Shown: piece by piece, positions 40,560 through 53,400 of the stretch
Numbering within the stretch: the stretch's first letter is position 1
How the letters are laid out: each line of letters starts with the position of its first letter
Source: Pomphorhynchus laevis
Lineage: Eukaryota; Acanthocephala; Palaeacanthocephala; Echinorhynchida; Pomphorhynchidae
NCBI GenBank assembly: GCA_012934845.2
Contig: WNNJ02003613.1
Location: forward strand, 115,079 to 179,078
Length of the DNA: 64,000 nucleotides
Direction: 5' to 3'
Notes under the pieces: generated by a model
Told to the model about the DNA's origin: nothing
Databases searched by the model: none
What the model saw: only the letters and a program-made list of their open reading frames with translations
Program-made: the position numbers and the translations under genes

Positions 40560-43200
40560 CCACCCACGTTTCCTCGTCAAACGGCTTAAAAGTATTAAAT
40601 AGCACTGGATATGTTCAGAGAGACAATCTAGTTAATACAAATAGATTGTTCGACTGAAACAATACTAGAAATTTTACACCTAAAAAGTACATATTCTCAG
40701 TAATTTGATCTAGTTGATTTAGTCTCGGAATTTCTTGGCAATACAAAATCAGTAATTATTGAGGGAAATTTCAATTCTAAATATGATTTTACTCTCCCTA
40801 CAAAGTTGGGGCTAATTCCCGAATTTTTATCTTCATATGGTTTCTTAATACGCGTCACATCATTCCTCATTTACATCTGTTCGACTGGTAGCATTACCAC
40901 CGATTTCACCTTTGCGAACTTCAATGACATTGTAATAGGACCAGCGTTAGATGACATTTGGACAACATTCAGAAAACATCAACCAGTAGGAATTGAAACA
41001 GTTGTTATATAAGAGGTTTTCAGCAGATGCACCAATTCCTTTAATCAATTAAGTAGGAAATTGAATGTCCAAGCAATCGATGTAAATTCTATGAACGAGG
41101 CTTATAATTTAGTAGATTCTGTGGTTAATAATAGTGGTTTTGACATGTGGTGTAAAATAAGTTAAAATGCGTGTTTAATCAAGAGTATTTGTAGACGACA
41201 TTCTCCGATTTTAAGAAACCTCGAGTGCGAGATAAAGGTAAAATTACTACATTATCGTAGTTTGTTAAGGCGAGATTAAGCATACCGGCCTCTTTATGTT
41301 AAATTGAAGAACGAATACAACATGAAAATACTAACGCTTATAATGGTTGTAAATGCACACAATAATAACAGGATACTAGAATAGGCAGTTGATGCAGTGG
41401 AAGTTAGATCCTCGTCGTCGTTTGTTGAGTACTATTGCCAGTTCTCAATAGGAACCATTTCTCAATAGGAACAACATGTTAGTAATTTATATGATTCTAA
41501 TATTAGAGATAAAACGCAGTGTAGTTCTTTCAGTAGATAGTTGAGGCCTCTAGGAGAGCTAATCTACTTGAAAGCATATTTTACAGTCTATGAAATTGAA
41601 TTCTTTTTACAATACATGCCTGATAGAAAGACAGTCAGCAATGATCGTGCATCCGCTGAACATCTTAAAGGTATTTGGTCACTCAATAAATTTTCTTGTG
41701 ATTTAATTTAATCGGGTCTTGATAGTGATTTCCCTATATTATGGAAGAAGGTGATTTTAAAAATACTCTTTAAAAGTGGTGATGATCTTCGTAATATAAA
41801 TAATTACAGAGGTATCGCAATACTAAGTCGACCATATAAGTTATTTGCTACCATCATAAGCCGTAGACTTGCAGTTTTATATCAAACCTTTCCCCCATCG
41901 ATCAACATGGTTTTCGACCGGGTTTCTCTACCACAAGTGCTGTCTCCATATTAAGAAACGCTGTTCAACAAGCTCGTTCAAATCACCTTCTTTTGTACTC
42001 TTTTTTCGTAGATTTTACAAAGGCATTCGATTGCATTGACAGAGACTTGCTACTTTGAAAATTAATACCCGCGTTTAGCGTAAAGGGCCATATCATACAT
42101 GTAATACATCAGGTTCTCTCTACTCACATTGTCCGAAGTGATCCTCTTAGCCCACTTTTGTTCAGTATATTTGTATATGATCTGCCAGCATGTATAAGTG
42201 AAACTAACTCTTGTCTTTTATATGCAGATGATCTGGTTATATATTCGTCAAAAATAGACGTTGTGAGTTCAGCATTGGTTAGGCTTAAACTATATTGTAT
42301 GGCGAATGGTTTGCAGGTTAATCTAGCGAAAACAAAAGTGTAAAAATTCCGACGAAGCGGTAGGTTATCACGACATTATGTTTTTACCGATGAAGGTATG
42401 AGTTTGCAAATGTGTACGTAATTCTGCTATCTTGGCTTGAATTTGTCCTCTAAGTGGAGTTTTACTAATCATTTATAATTGCTTGTAATGTTGCTTCTTG
42501 TATGAGTACGGTCAATCTTTTAAGTTCAACAAATTATCCTACAGCCATGAAATATTTTCAAATGATGTTTCTTCAAAGGGTTACATATGGGCTATCGACT
42601 ATTTGGAAAGATTTGTCTATTCAGAATGTTGATCAAATCGATAGAATAAAATGGAATTTCCTTAAATTCTTCTTTTGCTTGTCCCGAAAGGTTTCGTCTT
42701 CGAAATTAGCTAATCTTACCAGATATCAACCCTTGTCGTCTATCCTCCAAAAACGTTTCTCCTTAATAGAGATGGCGGCGTTTCGTTCGCGTGTATCGAA
42801 TTGGAATTCGAAGCAACTCTTACTGGATAGTGATATCCAATTTACGTCTGCCGTTGAATTCCCAAACATTTGGAAGTTTGGTAGTCAAAAAAGCGAGCAT
42901 GTATAACGAGATTTTATCTTAACGGTTTTCATGGAAAGTTTTGCTCAAATAGAATTATGTGCCATACGCGAGAATCCGTCTATTTGTAAATACTGTTTAC
43001 GTATATACCAACATCTCTTACATGCTAGAACTTACATTTATTTTAAAACACTATCCTTATTGCAGATTAACGACCTGTGAATAGTATATGTTTGGTAGAT
43101 GTTTGCCTGTTAACGTTGTAATGTTGTTATAACGTTTTGATGTTGATCCTCCCTCATCGCACGTGGGTTAAATCCCACTTAACTATCTCGACAATTTCAA
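40560..43200 (+). mobile_element. APE-type LINE fossil, clade unresolved
   Basis: Remnants in order: endonuclease end (IIEGNFNSKYDFTLP and ITTDFTFANF, 40.76-40.93 kb); RT start (KKVILKILFKSGDDLRNINN, YRGIAILSRPYKLFATIISR, 41.74-41.87 kb); FFVDFTKAFDCIDRDLL (motif A, 42.0 kb); DPLSPLLFSIFVYDLPA (42.13-42.19 kb); LLYADDLVIYSS (YADD, 42.21-42.25 kb); YLGLNLSSKWSF; a 134-codon open C-terminal part (42502-42906); then a Cys/His block (C-KYC-H-LLHA). Many stops and shifts. Style differs from the CR1-like and L2-like copies. Confidence 0.65.
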
Positions 43201-43279
43201 CATTTTTATCTAATTTCAATACACAGGACCCGTTTGCGGGTAACCAATTTACTTATAATTGCTTTATAATAAATTATTA

Positions 43280-43960
43280 ATTATCAAATAATAATGTCCG
43301 TTGAATTCCCGAACATTTTGAAGTTTGGTAATCAAAGAAAGCGAGCATGTATAATGAGATTCTCTCTTGACTTGTTTCATTGAAAGTGTTGCTCAAATAT
43401 AAATGGTTTAAATAAAAATAGTCAAATAGAAATAGTCTAATAGAAATTGTCAAATAGAAATAGTTTAATAGTCAAATAGTCAAATAGAAATCAACACCTT
43501 AACAGTTCTAAAATAAATTTACAACTGTTCAAGAACAAAAAATAGTAAATTGTAATAAAAGAAATAGTCAAATAGAAATAGTCAAATAGAAATAGTTTTG
43601 CTTGATAGTGATATTCAATTTACGCTTGTCGTTGAATTCCCGAACGTTTGGAAGTTTGGTAGTCAAAAAAAGCGAGAATGTATAATAAGATTTTCTCTTG
43701 TAGGTTTACATAAAGTTTTTCTCAAATAAGATAATGTGCACACAAGAGAATCCTCCTGTATTTGTAAATACTGTTTATGTATGTGTCATCAGCTATCATG
43801 TTCTTGAATTTGCATTCATTTAAAAATACTATCCCTATTGCAGCTTAACGATCTGTGAATTAGTATTATTAATTTGGTAGATGTTTGCTTATTAACGTTG
43901 TAGTGTTGTAATAACGTTTGATGTTGATCCTCTCTCATCGTCCGTGGCGACAGATGGTTA
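43280..43960 (+). repeat. Extra copies of the LINE 3' end plus minisatellite
   Basis: The block GTTGAATTCCC(A/G)AAC-TTTGGAAGTTTGGTA found inside the LINE at 42.85 kb recurs at about 43291 and 43633, the last followed by the same downstream sequence to TGATGTTGATCCTC. Between them (43405-43600) is a degenerate 14-bp minisatellite, CAAATAGAAATAGT. Confidence 0.75.
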
Positions 43961-44099
43961 TTATTTTAAATAAATTAACTCAAAAATATATAATTATAAA
44001 TACAAAGAAAGTTAAAAAAGATATAAACATAAATAAATAATTTAATTTGTAATTTATCATATCCAAATATTTTGTGTTATTTTTGTGTCCTTTCATATA

Positions 44100-44288
44100 A
44101 ATTTTTAATTGAGATAAAACAACATAAAACATATAATTTAAAAAGGGTGATACTTCATCAGCATTAGTCAATCATTAGCTGAATCATAACCATGAATCTG
44201 ATTACCTCAGCTCTAAAATCATTGAAAATGATGATAATCTATCAAGACGGCTGATAAGATAAAGTATACACATTCAAGTGTATACACT
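44100..44288 (-). repeat. Dispersed repeat, second copy
   Basis: Reverse complement of the block in RPSA intron 4 (34008-34200). Immediately beyond it lie palindromes at 44273-44292 and 44343-44378. Confidence 0.65.
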
Positions 44289-44342
44289 TGAATCTTAGTG
44301 TATACATCTAAGACGATGGATGGTAATGATAATTGGAAGTTG

Positions 44343-44378
44343 GTAAATGTTACAAAAAATATTTTTTGTAACATTTAC
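44343..44378. repeat. 36-bp perfect palindrome
   Basis: The half-site GTAAATGTTACAAAAAAT is followed at once by its exact reverse complement, with no loop. A shorter perfect 20-bp palindrome, TTCAAGTGTATACACTTGAA, is at 44273-44292. Confidence 0.85.
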
Positions 44379-44599
44379 TTCTGATGATGATAACAGTAGG
44401 CTATTGAAAATTCGATTAAATAAATATTTTACTTCACTCTCTCCACTAATAAATAATCCAATATGAGTGAACAATCAATTTATAATAAATAAAATTATTA
44501 TATCATAATTTGTTTTGCAAATTATAATCTGAGAAGTTATTTATTAATGCAGCCTCTCGGCTTGGGGCTGAAATTAATGCCCACTGCAGCCTCTCGGCT

Positions 44600-45490
44600 A
44601 GGGGCCAAAGTTACAGGAATTACATAACTTGAAAGCAAAATATTTAAAATATTAATCACGACTAGGGGTGAGATTTTACTTGTAGGATCGTTTACTTTGA
44701 CTTGAAGGCGTTTTTATAGCACAAGAATGTGTGTAAATGTTGATCTATTATTGTTGAATCCACATGTATTGAATCGATTTTACGAAGAGGAATTGTTGAA
44801 AGAATTGGACAAGAGAATAGATGAGAGATAGATAGACATTGTAAATTACAAAATTTACTGCAACAACATATTGAACGTTCATGACATGTAATGTAGATAG
44901 TGCACAGCTTGTCGTGATAAGCGTGAAGGTAGGCGCGAACGATGATAGGTCTATTGGTTGCTTGAAGTTGTTGCCAAAAAGGTTGTGGTAGAGTAGTTGC
45001 TGTGGTTATTTAGGGATCGTCGAGATTGATCTTTTCTGTGAACTCCTGGAAGTGCTGATGGAAGGCCGGTGATTTTAATAAGCAAATAAGTTGTTGGTAG
45101 TCTATTGATAGAGGTCGGATCGAAGTTAGAACATAAAACGGAGTAGAGTGAATTTTTGGTGACAAGCCGAGTACTTTATTGACGAAATGCCATTTCTAGG
45201 AGTCAGATTGTTTGAAATTGTAAATCGAAAAGTCAGACAAGATGACGGGAAGCGCATAAGTAATCATGGGTTCTATCATCACTTTAAAGAAATGAGTATA
45301 CCTTGTAAGGATAAACTAGGCAATTTCCTAAAAGCGAAAGTTGATGAGAGGATCTTACAAGCTTATTGTTCCAGGTGCAAACAAAATGACCAAGCAGAGG
45401 TTAGATGAACGCTAAGATATTTATGGGAATTTACGAATTCTATGGGCTGATTGTTTAATGATAACTTGTTAGTTCGGGATAGGCGATCAC
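44600..45490 (-). mobile_element. Possible LINE fossil
   Basis: Minus-strand frames give SVHLTSAWSFCLHLE and further LINE-like C-terminal pieces with stops; the first resembles LGLNLSSKWSFTNHL of the fossil at 42.4 kb. A plus-strand frame of 73 codons at 45187-45408 is probably incidental. Confidence 0.3.
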
Positions 45491-45934
45491 CAGGACGAAA
45501 TTTTATAACTTTCGCTTTTAATGAGTTGTTTTTAATGTATTTGCGAATTATAATATAAATTATAGATTATAATTTAAATTATAATTTTATTTTATTCATA
45601 ATTATATACAATTATGTAATCTTATTTTGTGTTAATGTATCCGTTCATATAAATTTTTTAAAAATTGTAATATTTACTTTTTAATTACCATAAACTATGG
45701 GCTACTTATATTTACTTTATCATAACGAAAATATAAATGTAATTTTTAACAATAATCGGCGAAAACAATATTAGTAACTAGTGTGTTTAGTCATACATCA
45801 GTTACTGTATTACAATTGTGTATTACAATTTCACAATTTCAAAATCATTTTACCCGTTTTACATATTAGTGATTGATATCAATAAAAATTAGTAAAAGTA
45901 GAAACATTTATTTAAGTAGCAATCTAAAGCACAA
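45491..45934. promoter_or_regulatory. AT-rich region upstream of the decarboxylase gene
   Basis: No coding signal. It must hold the promoter of the downstream gene, but no element can be identified reliably. Confidence 0.3.
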
Positions 45935-47407
45935 ATGAAATCTGACGAATTTAAATTGCTAGCAACTAGCGTAATTGAGAAAATTATTTCATACAGATCA
46001 AACTTGAGATCTGTGAAATATGTAAGTGAAGCGGAAGTTAAAAACTATTCGCCTGGATTTATTTTATCCAAATTTCCAAACGAAATACCTCAAGACGGTA
46101 ATTGCAGTGCACTGCTTATTGAACAACTGTTAGAGTGCATTTCGCCCGGATTTGTTCACTGGCAACATCCTAGATTTCACGGGTACTTTCCACTCGGAGG
46201 TAGTTATGCCTCTATTCTAGGAGAGTTAATTTCAAACGGATTAGCGATGCTCGGATTCACTTGGCAAACGTGTCCATCTTGCATTGAACTGGAATTTGTA
46301 GTTTTAAAATGGCTCACTAACTGCTTCAAATTACCGGATAGTTTGAATATTTTTAAAAATACGAACGCGTTGGCTTTGATGTTAGGCTCAGCAAGTGAAG
46401 GTACACTGATTTCGTTATGTGCTGCAAGAGATATTTGTTTGCGATCACTGAACACTCAGGACACTAACAAATTAATTGGCTATGCGTCAACACTTGCACA
46501 TCCTTCTATTCAAAAAGCCGCAAAAATTGCGAATGTCAGAATTACTTATATAGAACCTGAATTCAATGACGATATGTTGGGCGCTAACCGATTTTCTTTA
46601 TGTGCTATGAAGGTTTATTCAGCTATGCAAACTGACAGAGCTAGAGGATTGTTACCATTTTTCCTACTTATAACATGGGGAAGTACGGATCTTTGCTCGT
46701 TTGATAAGCTACAACAATTTACTGAAATAAGTAGAGATATATGGATTCATATTGATGCTGCGTATTCCGGAGTGGCTATGTGTTGTCCAGAGGTTCGCGA
46801 GGAATACTTCCAAGGAATAGAGATATCGAATTCGATCTGTATAAATCCTTACAAGTGGATGCTCGTTAACCGTGATGGTTGTTGCTTTTGGTGTAACCGA
46901 AAAAAAGACATTGAATATTCAATGAATGCTGATGCACCTTACTTTTGTAACACCGCATTGATAAAGGATGACACTTTGCCGTCTTACTTTGATTCGAAAA
47001 AGTTCACCATATCGACTGGGAAGGATTTCAGAGCAATTAAATACTGGTTAACAATGTCGGTATTCGGCCTAGAAGGCATTCGAACACACATCAGAAACCA
47101 TATTAAGTTAGCCAAGTATTGTTCATCGCTAATTGAGAGGCATCCTTTAGTCAGGTTGGTGTGTCGTCCACATATGGGGCTTATTTGTTTTCGTGTGATT
47201 AAGCAGCTAATGTCGGTTTGTACCTTAGAACTTTTGAACCGAATAAACAAATCCGGTGAGCTGTACCTTACTGGTACTTGCGTCAACAATGAAAATATTA
47301 TTAGGATTTGCATGTGTGCGCAAGAACTTACACGAGAAGATATAGATAAAAGTTGGTCAATCATTCAAGTACATTTGAATAATTATTGTAAATATTCGTT
47401 TAGATAA
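45935..47407 (+). CDS. Aromatic-L-amino-acid decarboxylase-like protein (group II PLP decarboxylase)
   Basis: 490 codons, single uninterrupted exon, the usual length for the family (about 480). Family enzymes decarboxylate DOPA, 5-HTP, tyrosine or histidine to biogenic amines, using pyridoxal phosphate. Seen: FVHWQHPRFHGYFP near residue 75; GSASEGTLISLCAARD; His189 in AHPSIQKAA (stacks on PLP); GSTDLCSFD; Asp274 in IDAAYSG (PLP ring nitrogen); Lys307 in NPYKWML (Schiff base); a Tyr at about 336 in DAPYF, aligned by spacing with the catalytic-loop Tyr that separates decarboxylases from aldehyde synthases; GKDFRAIKYW. The usual NPHKW is NPYKW (Tyr306). Substrate cannot be told. A poly(A) signal AATAAA is at 47483. 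Lack of introns contrasts with RPSA; a retrocopy or transfer is possible. No break, so probably functional. Confidence 0.88.
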   Translation: MKSDEFKLLATSVIEKIISYRSNLRSVKYVSEAEVKNYSPGFILSKFPNEIPQDGNCSALLIEQLLECISPGFVHWQHPRFHGYFPLGGSYASILGELISNGLAMLGFTWQTCPSCIELEFVVLKWLTNCFKLPDSLNIFKNTNALALMLGSASEGTLISLCAARDICLRSLNTQDTNKLIGYASTLAHPSIQKAAKIANVRITYIEPEFNDDMLGANRFSLCAMKVYSAMQTDRARGLLPFFLLITWGSTDLCSFDKLQQFTEISRDIWIHIDAAYSGVAMCCPEVREEYFQGIEISNSICINPYKWMLVNRDGCCFWCNRKKDIEYSMNADAPYFCNTALIKDDTLPSYFDSKKFTISTGKDFRAIKYWLTMSVFGLEGIRTHIRNHIKLAKYCSSLIERHPLVRLVCRPHMGLICFRVIKQLMSVCTLELLNRINKSGELYLTGTCVNNENIIRICMCAQELTREDIDKSWSIIQVHLNNYCKYSFR

Positions 47408-47589
47408 AATATTTTTCATTTTTACAGTAACAATATAACATTTAATATAACATTTTACAATAACATTATAACATTATTTAACAATAAAGAATTTACTAAT
47501 TTGAATTTTATTAACTATTTGTTATATTATTCAAATGTTTAAAACAAAATATTATTTTCATTGAATTGGAAGGTCTTATTATTAAAGAT

Positions 47590-47870
47590 CACCCCGCTTT
47601 TAAATTGGGTCGAACAATTGGGGCCGAAACCCGATAACATAGCATTTCCTCCTGATTACCTATGTTCTTATTATTCTTGTTATTTATTGGTCAATTCATA
47701 AAAATTGACTTTTATTTTAAATATCAATTTTTATTTTCACTTGATATAAATTATATAAAATCCTATAATAATTATTTATAATTATTTATTATCTAATTAT
47801 TAAATTTTGAGTTATTGATTTAGCATTATTATTTTTATTGATACGTAGACTAAGTTTGCTGATTTGATTC
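47590..47870 (+). repeat. Penelope-associated 3' tail repeat, diverged solo copy
   Basis: Contains GGGGCCGAAACCCGATAACA, TTCCTCCTGATTACC and the AT-rich second half ending TACGTAGACTAAGTTTGCTG. More diverged than the other copies. Confidence 0.7.
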
Positions 47871-47899
47871 GGCAATTCAAAATCAATTAAATATTTTAA

Positions 47900-50450
47900 T
47901 AGATTTATTTTTATAGGTTACTATAAAAATAAATTTAAACAGAAGATATTAAAATATTTAAATCAACAAAATATTATAAAAATATTATAATTATAATAAA
48001 AATTATTAAATAAATAAATTTTTACTCAATGCGAACAAATTTATCCAGAAAGCCTTTTTCTTAACAAAACCAATATTAATGATAAAGAAGTTGTATATCT
48101 AGATATGAACGTTAAATTAACATTAACTAAAGCTACTATTAATTTATATCGTAAAGATAACATATTTAAAATCACAAGAAACATATTTTTGTATGAGCAT
48201 TCATGCATACCATAAAATATAAAATATAATACATTAAATAATGAAATTTTAAGAATTGCAACAATATGTAAAGATATTGGCTTTCTTCAAAAACCAATAT
48301 AGTGGTTAATTAAATTAACCATTAAACCATCAAGTTAATATAAATATATGGATAAAATTGAATTAATAAAATCCTTAAATATTTTGATAAATCAAAATTA
48401 TTTAAAAGTAGGGACATCTATATTTAGACAAGTAAAAGGTGTCCCAATGGGTGGTAATAGTAGCACAATTATAGCTGACTTGTTTTTAAGCTTTATAGAA
48501 TATGAATTTGTACATAACTGTGTAAAAACTAAATCTAAACTATATAAATATTTGAAATATATGTTTCGATACATTGATGATATATGTGTATTTAATTCTA
48601 ATAATTTTTATTCAATTAGTGAGCACATTTATCCAGAAAGCCTTATTCTTAACAAAACCAATATTAATGATAAAGAAGTGGTATATCTAGATATGAACGT
48701 TAAATTAACATTAACTAAAGCTACTATTAATTTATATCGTAAAGATAACATATTTAAAATCACAAGAAACATATTTTTGCATGAGCATTCATGCATACCA
48801 TATAATATAAAATATAATACATTAAATAATGAAATTTTAAGAATTGCAACAATATGTAAAGATATTGGCTTTCTTCAAAAACCAATATAGTGGTTAATTA
48901 AATTAACCATTAAACCATCAAGTTAATATAAATATATGGATAAAATTGAATTAATAAAATCCTTAAATATTTTGATAAATCAAAATTATTTAAAAGTAGG
49001 GACATCTATATTTAGACAAGTAAAAGGTGTCCCAATGGGTGGTAATAGTAGCACAATTATAGCTGACTTGTTTTTAAGCTTTATAGAATATGAATTTGTT
49101 CATAACTGTGTAAAAACTAAATCTAAACTATATAAATATATGAAATATATGTTTCGATACATTGATGATATATGTGTATTTAATTCTAATAATTTTTATT
49201 CAATTAGTGAGCACATTTATCCAGAAAGCCTTATTCTTAACAAAACCAATATTAATGATAAAGAAGTTGTATATCTAGATATGAACGTTAAATTAACATT
49301 AACTAAAGCTACTATTAATTTATATCGTAAAGATAACATATTTAAAATCACAAGAAACATATTTTTGTATGAGCATTTATGCATACCATAAAATATAAAA
49401 TATAATACATTAAATAATGAAATTTTAAGAATTGCAACAATATGTAAAGATATTGGCTTTCTTCAAAAACCAATATAGTGGTTAATTAACTTAACCATTA
49501 AACCATCAAGTTAATATAAATATATGGATAAAATTGAATTAATAAAATCCTTAAATATTTTGATAAATCAAAATTATTTAAAAGTAGGGACATCTATATT
49601 TAGACAAGTAAAAGGTGTCCCAATGGGTGGTAATAGTAGCACAATTATAGCTGACTTGTTTTTAAGCTTTATAGAATATGAATTTGTTCATAACTGTGTA
49701 CAAACTAAATCTAAACTATATAAATATATGAAATATATGTTTTGATACATTGATGATATATGTGTATTTAATTCTAATAATTTTTATTCAATTAGTGAGC
49801 ACATTTATCCAGAAAGCCTTATTCTTAACAAAACCAATATTAATGATAAAGAAGTTGTATATCTAGATATGAACGTTAAATTAACATTAACTAAAGCTAC
49901 TATTAATTTATATCGTAAAGATAACATATTTAAAATCACAAGAAACATATTTTTGTATGAGCATTTATGCATACCATAAAATATAAAATATAATACATTA
50001 AATAATGAAATTTTAAGAATTGCAACAATATGTAAAGATATTGGCTTTCTTCAAAAACCAATATAGTGGTTAATTAACTTAACCATTAAACCATCAAGTT
50101 AATATAAATATATGGATAAAATTGAATTAATAAAATCCTTAAATATTTTGATAAATCAAAATTATTTAAAAGTAGGGACATCTATATTTAGACAAGTAAA
50201 AGGTGTCCCAATGGGTGGTAATAGTAGCACAATTATAGCTGACTTGTTTTTAAGCTTTATAGAATATGAATTTGTTCATAACTGTGTACAAACTAAATCT
50301 AAACTATATAAATATATGAAATATATGTTTTGATACATTGATGATATATGTGTATTTAATTCTAATAATTTTTATTCAATTAGTGAACAAATTTATCCAG
50401 AAAGCCTTATTCTTAACAAAACCAATATTAATAATAAAGAAAGTAGAGCA
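47900..50450 (+). mobile_element. Tandem array of a Penelope-like RT segment, 588-bp period
   Basis: After a partial unit (about 48030-48347), the block starting ATGGATAAAATTGAATTAAT occurs at 48348, 48936, 49524 and 50112, exactly 588 bp apart. Each unit holds the RT from [18 protein letters not shown] through [24 protein letters not shown] and YLDMNVKL to GFLQKPI, then a short joint TGGTTAATTAA(A/C)TTAACCA. The last unit decays after 50380. Units differ at few sites; the two right-hand units share two changes, which tells their copying order. The period is a multiple of three (196 codons), but stops at the joint prevent one long protein. Confidence 0.85.
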
Positions 50451-53400
50451 TTAAATTAACATCAATTAAAACTATTTTTAATTTATATCGTAAAGATGAA
50501 ATAATTAAATTTTATCAGAGGAAATACGTCGTTAGCTTGTATTTGGCTGCTACTGCGATACATAAAACCTTTTTTTTTATCAAAAAGCGAACAAATTTAT
50601 CCAGGTAGCCTCATTCTTAATCAATCAATCAAGAAGCCTTTATTTGTTTGTATCGCAAAATAATACTAACAATCTAGTGGCAACTATATTAGCCATTCGA
50701 ATGAAAGCAACATAGTTATTAAATACAGTCATGAAAAGGAAATTTTTTAACAGTTTTGTAAGTATGATAGAGCTTGAAATAAGAAACTTCGTCTTAAGTG
50801 CTCAGTTGCTGCCTGATCTATTTTGTAGATTGGATGCTTACGTAATTCATATCTATGATTGACATTAAGTACACAATGAGTAGAATCAGAAATAAGTACA
50901 TGAAAGAAAGGATGTTTTGCTATTGTCGATATGATATTTTTAAGAAAATTTCAAGTGGAACCAGTTCTTTTACACATATACGTTGTCCGCGCGTGTGAAT
51001 GGACATTTTTTAAAATATGTGACGGCATATTAGCAAAAGTCGGATATCCGTATGTAATAAGGCCTCGAATGCATGCGTTATACATTATATCTTACTGGTC
51101 ATTTGATGTTCCAAGTATTTTCAAGCGTCTCAAAAAATATAGACGTTGTGAGCACTTCCGAGAAATATATTGTGCGTGTGTGTTCCATGATAAATTAGAT
51201 GTAAATATAACGCCTAATCTTTAACTGGTCAACTCTCATCATATCATAATCATTAAGAGTTGATTGAACGAGTGAATCTTTCAACGTGAACCGAATTATT
51301 TTAGATTTATTAATATTTAGACTTATGCGGTTTTCGGAACACTATTGTCTAAGATTGTGAATTTCTGACATAATTGTTTTATTTGATGCTAAAAAGTTCA
51401 TTTCACAAGAAATTATAGATATGTCATCTGTATACTTTATACATCGAGATGTGCTACAAACAGTCACAAAATCATTCACAAATAATGCGAATAGTAGGGG
51501 AGATAGTCTACTCTCCTGAGGCACGCCAATATTACTATACCGAAACTCTGATATGCATTCTAAATGCTTGACACATTGTTGTCGATTGGTTATATAAGAT
51601 TCTATGAATTTAAGATGTCAGTAAGAAAATCCCGTTTTTGATAGCTTCTCTATCAGTAGTTGATGGAAACATGATCAAAGGCTTTCGACATATCTGCTTG
51701 TGCTAATTAAACTATAGGAAACTGTCTAGAATCAAGACGATCAACAGGAAATTCGTGAATGCACAACAGAGCGTGTGTTGTGCTTCCACCCGGGCGAAAA
51801 GCGAATTGATTATTGCCAATTTTCATTACAAATAAATTCCAGATACGTCTTCTAAAACAACTTTTCAATAGTTTTGCTATGATAGGAATTAAAGTGATCG
51901 TACGATAATTTGTTTTACTGATAGGTGTTGATTCTTTTGGGATAAGTACTATATGTGATGTTTTTTAGAAAACTGGGTACGATGCCTTTAACGAATATAT
52001 CCGAAAAATTAAGGACAATGGTCGAGAAATGATGTCAGCTAATTGCTGAATAATCCAGCATTGAAGACCAGGACCACACGCTTTCTTTACTTTTAATCTC
52101 AATATATCTTGCAACACTTCATCTGGCGATACTATCATATCATCGTGGTCTATATTATTGATTACTGTTTCCTTGTCAAAATGTATGTTTTTAATTTCTG
52201 GTGTAAGTTCTTTATTGATCATATCTAATGCCACTTTGAGTTCATTTTTTGGAAGATTTCTAAAGTCGGAATATTGTGTTTTTGATTTTATATTCGATAT
52301 CGCTTTCCAGAATTTCTTGGACTTACCATTACCCATAAGTCTTTTCATATATGTCCGTTTTGCGGCAAGAATGAAGTTTTCTAACTTTGTACATATGGAT
52401 TTTACTTCATCGAGATTTCCAAGGCAAAATACCTTGTCCTTGCTTAATTGTAGACTTTTTTATAAAAGGTGTGATCCATTTTGGTTCTTTATTTGTAATT
52501 GTCACTTTGTTCGTCGGTATACACTTTAAAAAGCTGCTTATAAGAATATCATTAAACTGATGAGCATCATGTACTCCAAATAAAATAACGCTTTTAAGAC
52601 TGTTAGTTACTTCCTCTTTCATTCTTCTAACCATGTGTTCCCGTTTATCATAAACGACGTGTTTAGTTATTGCAACTTTTTTGATTCAGTTTAGAGGTAA
52701 TACCAATAGGACACAATGATCAGGTGTATGAAGTGGTGCGCACTGCCGTACTTCTACACATAATGACTCACAATTACAATAAATTTTATCTAAATAGGCA
52801 TGTTTTCTTGTTGGGAAGGGTACTATCTGTTGGAAGCCTATCTCACTGCCAACAATATCAAATTTAACTTGGTTGAAGTCACCCGTAAGTATCACATAAT
52901 CATAGGTGTTCATTAACTCTCTAATTAGTGCTTCCAAAACTTCAACAACTATGTCTGATTTACCTAAAGGAGGACAATATAAAACAATTATCACAAGTGA
53001 AAATGATCTGTGATTAGCTGACTTAGATAAATGAACAGTTAAGTACTTTACGTTATATGTAATCTATAAGGGCAATATTCTTGATAAGAATCCAATACTT
53101 TCTCTAACATATACACAGCTCCACCACCTCTTTTTTCTCTACGAAAGCAAGAGTGCAACTGAAATCCTTCAACATTTGCATAATCTACATTTGAACTGCT
53201 GCACCATGTTTCGGTAATTAGTAGTATATCTGCCCCGTACAGCTGCAGCATTATTGAGATATGATATCTTATTGTTTACTAGATTATGTGCATTTGTATA
53301 ATATATGATCGGATATTTGAAAATAGGTTTGAAAATGCTGTTTTTTAATGAGACACATTTCTAGATTTAGCATGCGTAGAGATATCTTAGCTATTTTATT

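Noticed and set aside
45187-45408. 73-codon plus-strand frame with YCSRC near its end
   Set aside because: No family match, and the opposite strand shows LINE-like blocks; probably incidental.
46984-47364. 126-codon minus-strand frame inside the decarboxylase gene
   Set aside because: Antisense shadow; the plus strand carries the conserved PLP-enzyme motifs.
47900-50450. The 588-bp array as a CRISPR or coding repeat protein
   Set aside because: Units are RT segments with stops at each joint; eukaryotic context; no spacers.
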